DNA from: Halobacteriovoraceae bacterium
GTDB taxonomy: Bacteria; Bdellovibrionota; Bacteriovoracia; Bacteriovoracales; Bacteriovoracaceae
Reading direction: 5' to 3'
Assembly: GCA_002707495.1 (NCBI GenBank)
Contig: PAMZ01000021.1
Location: 62,001 to 126,000, forward strand
Length of the DNA stretch: 64,000 nucleotides
Shown here: piece after piece, positions 58,036 through 64,000 of the stretch
Layout of the letters: every line of letters starts with the position of its first letter
Numbering within the stretch: position 1 is the first letter of the stretch
The notes under the pieces: model-generated
The model's database searches: none
The model's input: only the letters and a program-made list of their open reading frames with translations
What the model was told of the DNA's origin: nothing
Program-made: the position numbers and the translations under genes

Positions 58036-59966
58036 TCAGGATCTTTTTCAGAGAGGTTTTCCCATTCAATCATAAGTTTTTCAAGCTTAGCTTCTAGCCT
58101 ATGATGTTCTTTTTCAAGGTTTTGATATTCATCATATTTTTCAGTTTGAGAAAAGTCATAGGAGGCTAACTGCTCTTTTATATCTTTCAACTGAAACTCG
58201 AGGTTCTCGATCTCCGGCTCTATGGTCTGCCAGCGTTGTTTTTCGTTATAGCTCATCTTTTTAGACGTAGACTCCTGGCTAGAAGTATTTGTTGCATCTT
58301 TAAGCTTCGTTTGTTTTTCTAAGTTTTCTAGGTGCTTTTTTTCTATAATATAGTCAGCTACCTGTGAAAATCCTCCCGTAAAGACTTTGATATTCTTATC
58401 TTCGATCAACCAACTATGAGTGCAGGTTTTGTCTAGAAAAGAGCGATCATGGCTAATGATAATGACTGACTGTTTGTAATCAATCAAAGTCCGCTCGAGC
58501 ATCTCAATACTTTCGATATCTAAATCATTGGTAGGCTCATCAAATATAAAGAGGTCGGCACTTTGTTGCATGAAAAGCGCCAATTGGAGTCTGTTTTTTT
58601 CTCCTCCTGAGAGCCCTGCAATAGGTCTGTTCAGCTGGTCTTTGGTAAAAAGAAACTTTTGGAGATAGCCATTTACATGTTCTGTTTTCCCGGAGGGCAA
58701 ATGAACTTGATCTTTGCCATCTCCAATGATTTCAAAGGGAGTTTTATTGAGATCTAATGTGGCCCTTTTTTGATCAAAGACAACCGATTTGATTTCTTTA
58801 GGGAAGGTTATTTTTCCCGAATCGAATTTTTCATGACCAGCAACTAAGTTTACTAGAGTTGATTTTCCAGCACCATTAGGACCCATTAAGGCAATTTTAT
58901 TACCTCGGTAGAGTGAGAGGTTGAGATCATTAAAAATCGTGTTTTGCGCGTAAGAAAAATTTCCGTTATGTATTTCAAACAAAACTTTAGCCTTATTTCC
59001 GCTATGACTTAAACTAAGGTCGAGCTTACGCTTTGTACTATCTTTCAGTTTTCTAATGTCATTTTCTAAGTGCTGAAAACTTTCTACTCTTTTTTTAGAG
59101 CGAGTTCTTCTTGCCTTAACACCTTGGCGCATCCAATCCAATTCTCTTCGGTGTTTATTGGTTAACTTATCTAAGTTTTTCGCGAGCTCTTTTTCTCTTT
59201 CTTCCTGGTACTCTAGATAGCCCAAGTAGTTTCCGTCGAAGCTTCTAAGCTCTCCTCTTTCAATATGAATAATTCGAGTCGTCGTCTCATTCAAAAGATA
59301 GCGATCATGACTGATGATCAGAAAAGTTTTTTGGGATTTTTTCAATTCCTCTTCGAATTTCTCAATCGTTTCTGTGTCAAGATGGTTAGTGGGTTCATCC
59401 CAAAGTATAATATTTGAAGGGGAGGAGAGTCCCATTGCTAAGGCCATTTTTCTTTGTTCTCCACCGGACAGTTTAAGAACAGGCCGATCGAGGTTATTCA
59501 ACTCGAAATTCTTTAAATACGATATATATGACTGCTGGATACTCCATCCCTGTTTTTGATCCATTTGATCAAAAAGACTTTGCTGAATATCGAGGTCAGC
59601 TTCTTGATAGTCAGTGGCAAGTTTTTTTTCGATTTTTTTTAACTCTTCATTTATATGCAAGAGGTCTGGGTATAAGGAGAGGTAAAAATCAGAAATGCTT
59701 AAGTGTGAAAATTCTTGCACCGGGAGCTCTTGAGGTATCGTGGTGACAGAAAACTTGTCATTGTGAGTGTCAAAAATAAACGGAGGGTTAGTCTTATCAG
59801 GAGTGACATCTCCTGAAATAATTTTGAATAGAGTTGATTTACCATGCCCATTGAGTCCGATGAGACCTATTTTATCACCTTCATTTACGGCTAGTTTTGT
59901 TTGGTTAAATAGAACTTTTTGTCCAAAAGCTAAGCTTAGGTTTTGCATTTGAAAGAGAATTGACAT
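58032..59966 (-). CDS. ABC-F ATPase, Uup-like
   Basis: 644 residues, like Uup (635). Two ABC cassettes without membrane domain: Walker A GLNGHGKST and GPNGAGKST, signatures LSGGEQRK and LSGGEKNR, Walker B LWDEPTNHLD and IFDEPTNDLD. The linker and a C-terminal coiled coil (~560-635) match Uup-type members. These proteins act on the ribosome E-site or in DNA repair-related roles. TATAAT lies six bases before the ATG. Confidence 0.93.
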   Translation of the reverse strand: MSILFQMQNLSLAFGQKVLFNQTKLAVNEGDKIGLIGLNGHGKSTLFKIISGDVTPDKTNPPFIFDTHNDKFSVTTIPQELPVQEFSHLSISDFYLSLYPDLLHINEELKKIEKKLATDYQEADLDIQQSLFDQMDQKQGWSIQQSYISYLKNFELNNLDRPVLKLSGGEQRKMALAMGLSSPSNIILWDEPTNHLDTETIEKFEEELKKSQKTFLIISHDRYLLNETTTRIIHIERGELRSFDGNYLGYLEYQEEREKELAKNLDKLTNKHRRELDWMRQGVKARRTRSKKRVESFQHLENDIRKLKDSTKRKLDLSLSHSGNKAKVLFEIHNGNFSYAQNTIFNDLNLSLYRGNKIALMGPNGAGKSTLVNLVAGHEKFDSGKITFPKEIKSVVFDQKRATLDLNKTPFEIIGDGKDQVHLPSGKTEHVNGYLQKFLFTKDQLNRPIAGLSGGEKNRLQLALFMQQSADLFIFDEPTNDLDIESIEMLERTLIDYKQSVIIISHDRSFLDKTCTHSWLIEDKNIKVFTGGFSQVADYIIEKKHLENLEKQTKLKDATNTSSQESTSKKMSYNEKQRWQTIEPEIENLEFQLKDIKEQLASYDFSQTEKYDEYQNLEKEHHRLEAKLEKLMIEWENLSEKDPD

Positions 59967-59972
59967 GCAGGG

Positions 59973-59978
59973 ATTATA
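59973..59978 (-). promoter_or_regulatory. Perfect -10 box, leaderless start
   Basis: Minus-strand TATAAT ends six bases before ATG 59966 and contains the TAA stop of the upstream gene (59976-59974). No Shine-Dalgarno. Confidence 0.55.
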
Positions 59979-60615
59979 ATTCGTTTTTATGAATAGGTCT
60001 AAGAATACAAACTTTTTGTTCTAATAGGCTCTCAAATTTTGAAAACGCGCTTAGCTGTGAAAGAGATTCAAACTCCCGCGCTTGATCATCGGTAAGCCTA
60101 CACTGTATGAGCTGATTTTTTGGCAATTGTTGTGTGTAATAGCAAAAATTCTTACGTCTGAGCACCGAGTGTACAACATAATGTTCTGCAACGAGAGGGT
60201 GTGGTTCTCTGCAGCGATAAGACCGACAATTGCCTAAAGCTGAAGGAAGGTCCACACATTTTTCAACAGAGGCTATCTTTCGGATAATATCTACTTCGAA
60301 TCCACCTTTAAGATATTCCTTTTCTTCTGCTATTTGGGGATTAGGATCTTTAAAAATGATATTCTTTTTAAAGTTTGATTCGCACTTGCCCAAATCACAA
60401 GCCTTTTGAAGTAGGTCTTTAGATATCTTAGGCTTTTCTTCCGCCCATATTCTTCCCAATAAAAGACAGGCTTGAGCATTGTTTTTTGAACAGCTCAATT
60501 TAAGAAACCTTTGAGACTCGGTCATCGTGCTTTGCGATTTTGTTTTAGGTGCTTGGCCAAAGGCAAAATCGAATTGAAAAAGCAATAATATCATTATCGA
60601 TAATGTTTTTTTCAC
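59974..60615 (-). CDS. Exported cysteine-rich protein, possible Sel1-like segment
   Basis: About 213 residues from GTG 60615, where a signal peptide starts (ends FAFGQ); an upstream frame runs to 60678. Early residues NAQACLLLGRIWAEEKPKISKDLLQKACDLG resemble one Sel1-type repeat pair. Eight or more cysteines occur in the mature protein. Function unknown. Its stop codon is inside the -10 box of the ABC-F gene. Confidence 0.65.
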   Translation of the reverse strand: MKKTLSIMILLLFQFDFAFGQAPKTKSQSTMTESQRFLKLSCSKNNAQACLLLGRIWAEEKPKISKDLLQKACDLGKCESNFKKNIIFKDPNPQIAEEKEYLKGGFEVDIIRKIASVEKCVDLPSALGNCRSYRCREPHPLVAEHYVVHSVLRRKNFCYYTQQLPKNQLIQCRLTDDQAREFESLSQLSAFSKFESLLEQKVCILRPIHKNEL

Positions 60616-60755
60616 AAGTAAATGATCGGAATTATTAGAATAAAACTTGAGTGAAATTGTATAGATAGTTGGAATCACATACGATTTTCGCAGAAAGTCT
60701 ATTCATAAAATAACGCTTAACCTAGAATTTCTTCTACTTAAAAAAAGGAGTTCTT

Positions 60756-62219
60756 ATGTGGCCACCATCAAGTATGGACGTCATGAATTATATTAAAGGT
60801 GAATGGGTAAAAACAAATAATGTGAAGCCTGTAATGAGTCCTTACTCAGGTGAAGTTTGTGGAAATGTCCATTTTGCAAATAGTGAGCTGGTTGATCAGG
60901 CAATCGATGCCGCCGAGCTCGCTCAAAAACAATGGGAGCAAATTCCTCTAAAGGCTAGAACACAAGTGTTGTTGAGTTTTAGAGAAGAGCTTTTAAAAAA
61001 TCTTGAAGAGATATCTCATATAATTGCATTTGAAAGTGGTAAAACACCAGCGGAAGCTAACGCTGGCTTGATGAAAGGTATTGAAGTTTTAGAGTATGCC
61101 GCAAGTTTACAGAATGCAGATGTGGGTGGAAAGCTAGAAGTCTCTCGAGGAGTATTTTGTGAGTATCGAAGAAAAGCTTTAGGTGTTGTAGCTTCAATTA
61201 CCCCTTTTAATTTTCCTGCAATGGTTCCTATGTGGTCAATCCCCACTTCCATTGCACTTGGTAATGCATATATTTGGAAACCTTCAGAGAAAACTCCCTT
61301 AACAGCAAAATTTATCGCTGATGCATTTGATAGAGCTGGTCTTCCAAAAGGTGTATTGACAGTACTACATGGGCAAAAAGATGTGGTTGAGTCTATTATT
61401 GATAATCCGAAGACTAAAGCTCTCGCTTTTGTTGGTTCAAGCCCGGTTGCTAAAGCACTCTACCAACGAGCCACAAATTTAGGTAAACGAGCGCTTTGCT
61501 TAGGAGGAGCTAAAAATCATATTATCCTGCTGCCAGATGCAGATCTAGAGGTAACAGGGCAGGGGATCTCTGATTCATTTACTGGTTGTGCCGGACAAAG
61601 ATGTATGGCGGCTTCGGTTTTATTGGCCGTAGGAGATGTGGACAAACATATCGAGCGAATTAGAGAGAGAGCTTCCTCCCAAAAACTAGGTGAAACAATG
61701 GGAGCTATTATTACTAAAGATCAATTGGAATTTCTTCATCAGGCCATTGGAAGAGCCGAAGAAGAGGGAGCTAAAATAGTCTTAGATGGAAGAAAGGCAA
61801 GTCCACCGAAAAATTTTGCAGGTGGTTTTTGGATTGGTCCCACGATTTTAGATCATGTTAAACCGGGAAGTGAGGCTGCAAGTAAGGAGCTATTCGGACC
61901 TATATTGAGTATTGTGAGGTGTGAAAACTTGAGTGAGGCATTAAAAATTCAAAACTCAAGTCCTTATGGAAATGCTGCAAGTATTTTTACCAGCTCCGGG
62001 CCTTTAGCTGAGCGAGTGGCCCAAAATACAGAATGTGGAATGTTTGGTGTGAATATTGGAGTTCCCGTGCCTCGAGAGCCCTTTAGTTTCGCAGGGGTGA
62101 AAGAGTCAAAATTTGGGCACGGTGAGATTACCGGGGAAGGAAGCCTGGATTTTTGGTCTGATAAACGAAAAATAACGACAAAATGGGAAATGCAAAACGA
62201 CAGTAATTGGATGTCTTAA
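60756..62219 (+). CDS. mmsA: (Methyl)malonate-semialdehyde dehydrogenase (CoA-acylating)
   Basis: 487 residues, standard length. ALDH fold with PFNFPAMVPMWSIP, the NAD loop FVGSSPVAK, and the MmsA-type catalytic Cys in CAGQRCMAA. It converts malonate or methylmalonate semialdehyde to acetyl- or propionyl-CoA. AAGGAG is five bases before the ATG. It heads a run with URC1 and URC4, where malonate semialdehyde is an expected end product of uracil breakdown (inference). Confidence 0.93.
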   Translation: MWPPSSMDVMNYIKGEWVKTNNVKPVMSPYSGEVCGNVHFANSELVDQAIDAAELAQKQWEQIPLKARTQVLLSFREELLKNLEEISHIIAFESGKTPAEANAGLMKGIEVLEYAASLQNADVGGKLEVSRGVFCEYRRKALGVVASITPFNFPAMVPMWSIPTSIALGNAYIWKPSEKTPLTAKFIADAFDRAGLPKGVLTVLHGQKDVVESIIDNPKTKALAFVGSSPVAKALYQRATNLGKRALCLGGAKNHIILLPDADLEVTGQGISDSFTGCAGQRCMAASVLLAVGDVDKHIERIRERASSQKLGETMGAIITKDQLEFLHQAIGRAEEEGAKIVLDGRKASPPKNFAGGFWIGPTILDHVKPGSEAASKELFGPILSIVRCENLSEALKIQNSSPYGNAASIFTSSGPLAERVAQNTECGMFGVNIGVPVPREPFSFAGVKESKFGHGEITGEGSLDFWSDKRKITTKWEMQNDSNWMS

Positions 62220-62229
62220 GGAAAATAAA

Positions 62230-63492
62230 GTGGAAAAACAGAAGAAAGCAAGAACAGCTCACGTAGTCTTAACCTCACACTCGAATCAGGTTTTTAAAGA
62301 TACTCCTCCCATAAATTGGGGTGAAAAGGATCCTAAAAAACGAGGCCCCGTTATTGCTACAATCTCAGAAAAGCAAAATAGAAATGCCATCGGAACGCAT
62401 TCAGGCTCCTATACAGTATATAGAGCACTTTCAATTGCTAGCGGAGCTTTCCCAAAGTTGCACAAACCAGAACTTGCCAATACAGAGGGGACGTTTCGTT
62501 TTAAACCAAATCCTTCTTGGTTTGACTCCACAAAAATCGTAACAATTGATCCATTAGGAGCTGATATTAATATCCATTTTAAGGATTATTTGGATGCTGG
62601 ATACAATATAAAACCTACGATTGCAGTGACCCAGGCGCATTTACATATTCCCGAAGTGAGAGATGCAGTTAATGAGGGAAGATTAAAAATAGACGGAAAA
62701 ATCGTTAAAGAAGATTTCAGTATAAAGTGTACCAAAGTTGCATTAGAGCCAGTTTGGTATCTACCAGGCATGGCCGAAAGGCTTAATGTTTCAGAGGGAG
62801 AACTGAGAAAGGTTCTCTTTCAAGAAACGGGAGGAATGTTTCCTGAACTTGTCACTAGACCTGATTTAAAATTAATGCTTCCGCCTATTGGAAGCTCTAC
62901 CGCTTATATTTTTGGAGATCCTGATGACATTCATAATACCGACAAAGAGCTGACTTGTAGAGTTCATGATGAATGCAACGGCTCCGATGTATTTGGTTCA
63001 GATATTTGTACTTGTAGACCCTATTTAACATGGGGAATTGAAGATGCTGCTAGAACCGCGCAAAGAGGTGGAGTTGGATTAATAGTTTATTTTCGCAAAG
63101 AGGGAAGGGCCTTAGGCGAGGTCACCAAATTTTTAGTCTACAATGCAAGAAAAAGACAAGAAGGTGGAGATTCGGCTAAAAATTATTTTTACAGAACTGA
63201 GTGTGTTGCAGGTGTACAGGACGCTAGATTTCAGGAGTTCATGCCAGATGTTCTTCACTACCTAGGAGTCAAAAAAATTCATAACCTGCATTCTATGAGT
63301 AATATGAAGTATGACGCTATTGTTGGGTCTGGAATCGAGGTTGTTAACAGACTATCAATTCCAGAAGAGTTGATTCCAGCTGATGCTATGGTTGAAATAG
63401 AAGCTAAAAAAGCTGCGGGCTATTTTACTGAAGGTGAGATTAAAGACTCAAAAGATCTTGAAAGTGTTCAAGGACGAAAATTAGATGAATAA
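62230..63492 (+). CDS. URC1-type GTP-cyclohydrolase-II-like protein
   Basis: 420 residues. A unique N-terminal ~225 residues precede a GTP cyclohydrolase II (RibA)-like domain: HDECNGSDVFGSDICTC supplies the three zinc cysteines, and FRKEGRALGEVTKF and IHNLHSMSNMKY are further marks. Such proteins (URC1 of yeast, urg-type) are required for the URC uracil catabolism pathway. The GTG start has AAGGA upstream. It overlaps the next gene by eight bases. Confidence 0.9.
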   Translation: MEKQKKARTAHVVLTSHSNQVFKDTPPINWGEKDPKKRGPVIATISEKQNRNAIGTHSGSYTVYRALSIASGAFPKLHKPELANTEGTFRFKPNPSWFDSTKIVTIDPLGADINIHFKDYLDAGYNIKPTIAVTQAHLHIPEVRDAVNEGRLKIDGKIVKEDFSIKCTKVALEPVWYLPGMAERLNVSEGELRKVLFQETGGMFPELVTRPDLKLMLPPIGSSTAYIFGDPDDIHNTDKELTCRVHDECNGSDVFGSDICTCRPYLTWGIEDAARTAQRGGVGLIVYFRKEGRALGEVTKFLVYNARKRQEGGDSAKNYFYRTECVAGVQDARFQEFMPDVLHYLGVKKIHNLHSMSNMKYDAIVGSGIEVVNRLSIPEELIPADAMVEIEAKKAAGYFTEGEIKDSKDLESVQGRKLDE

Positions 63493-64000
63493 TTTTAGCC
63501 TAGATGAAGTCGACTATATTTTGACTCCAAAAGCGGTGAGAAGCTCGACCCAAAAAGTATATGAGTTAGTAAAAGATGGCTCTGGGCATTTTAGTCTTCA
63601 TGAAGATTTACTTGATTCCTGTGCAGATTATGTTCTTACCGTCATAAAAGAGAACTATCCAGATCTTAAGATACCCTTTCATAGCCGTTGGGGACACTTT
63701 AGGGTTGGAGGTATCCAAAGAGATGAACTTTTAGAAGAATCATTGATTGGATCTGATGAATTAGAAATTGCACGAACAAAACTCGATTTGGTTATTACTT
63801 CAGTCCTTTTAGATGCAGGGGCAGGGAGTAAGTGGAAATATGATGAGTCTGGTAAAACATTTTCTCGTTCCGAAGGGCTAGCGGTAGCAAGTTTTCATCT
63901 CTTTATGGATGGTGCCTTTTCAGAAGAAGGGATCACGGTCGCGGATGCAGTTGGTCTTAAAAATTTCACAGAGGATCAATTAAAACAAGGTTTCCAAGTT
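63485..64000 (+). CDS. URC4/Urg3 (DUF1688) uracil-catabolism protein, N-terminal part
   Basis: 172 codons remain in the window; the reading frame is open at the right edge. PFHSRWGHFRVGG and SVLLDAGAGSKWKYDE are strong DUF1688 marks. URC4 is essential in the yeast URC pathway but its reaction is not firmly settled. The ATG lies inside the URC1 stop region, so the two genes are coupled. Family length is ~400 residues, so over half is missing. Confidence 0.9.
   Translation, partial: MNNFSLDEVDYILTPKAVRSSTQKVYELVKDGSGHFSLHEDLLDSCADYVLTVIKENYPDLKIPFHSRWGHFRVGGIQRDELLEESLIGSDELEIARTKLDLVITSVLLDAGAGSKWKYDESGKTFSRSEGLAVASFHLFMDGAFSEEGITVADAVGLKNFTEDQLKQGFQV

Noticed and set aside
1-64000. CRISPR arrays, insertion sequences, prophage, rRNA, intact tRNA
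   Set aside because: No regularly spaced repeats, transposase-like frames, phage structural genes or cloverleaf/T-loop signatures were seen.

Overview
The window is AT-rich, densely coded chromosomal DNA with about 64 genes on both strands. It has no rRNA, no intact tRNA, no insertion sequence, no phage module and no CRISPR array. Many products carry signal peptides or lipoboxes: two S8 proteases, two HExxH zinc proteases, a transglutaminase-elicitor-like protein, a collagen-like protein and a very large coiled-coil protein. With the low GC and a GYF/PilZ protein, this fits a predatory or marine member of Bdellovibrionota (Bacteriovorax/Halobacteriovorax-like). That placement is inference from style, since no marker gene such as 16S is present.

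Layout. 0-10 kb: a lipase-like hydrolase, Hsp20 behind a heat-shock-type promoter, a protein kinase/PP2C phosphatase/glutamate racemase run, serA, a MATE exporter and small envelope proteins. 11.1-19.3 kb: a small ORF and a long stem-loop, then a five-gene operon: DUF4956 membrane protein, HlyD-like adaptor fused to a beta-propeller, TolC-like protein, VTC-type polyphosphate polymerase, and a 1109-residue exported protein with kinase-like motifs. 19-35 kb: photolyase, DnaQ/GIY-YIG nuclease, SDR, ABC1 kinase, a protease-propeller-barrel protein, two subtilases, two small methyltransferase/FemAB-like genes, and a GYF-coiled-coil-PilZ protein. 35-47 kb: transglutaminase-like protein, MazE-like protein/Tpm/PPK2, giant coiled-coil protein, ChaN-like protein, HPF, ABC exporter. 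47-60 kb: exported NADAR protein, APC-USP permease, START protein, peroxiredoxin, zinc protease, cyclophilin, collagen-like protein, ABC-F. 60.7-64 kb: MmsA, URC1 and URC4, part of the URC uracil catabolism pathway, running off the right edge.

The main system-level candidate is the 11.5-19.3 kb operon. It combines a polyP-polymerase fold with an inner-membrane protein, a periplasmic adaptor, an outer-membrane channel candidate and an exported kinase-like protein. This would suit a trans-envelope machine that makes and exports or attaches polyphosphate. PPK2 at 38.6 kb adds a second polyP enzyme.

Two genome-wide habits stand out. About a dozen genes without a Shine-Dalgarno have a -10 hexamer ending 5-6 bases before the start codon, which is the geometry of leaderless mRNAs. 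Three genes appear to begin at ATT or ATA behind a strong Shine-Dalgarno. Convergent genes very often overlap at their 3' ends.
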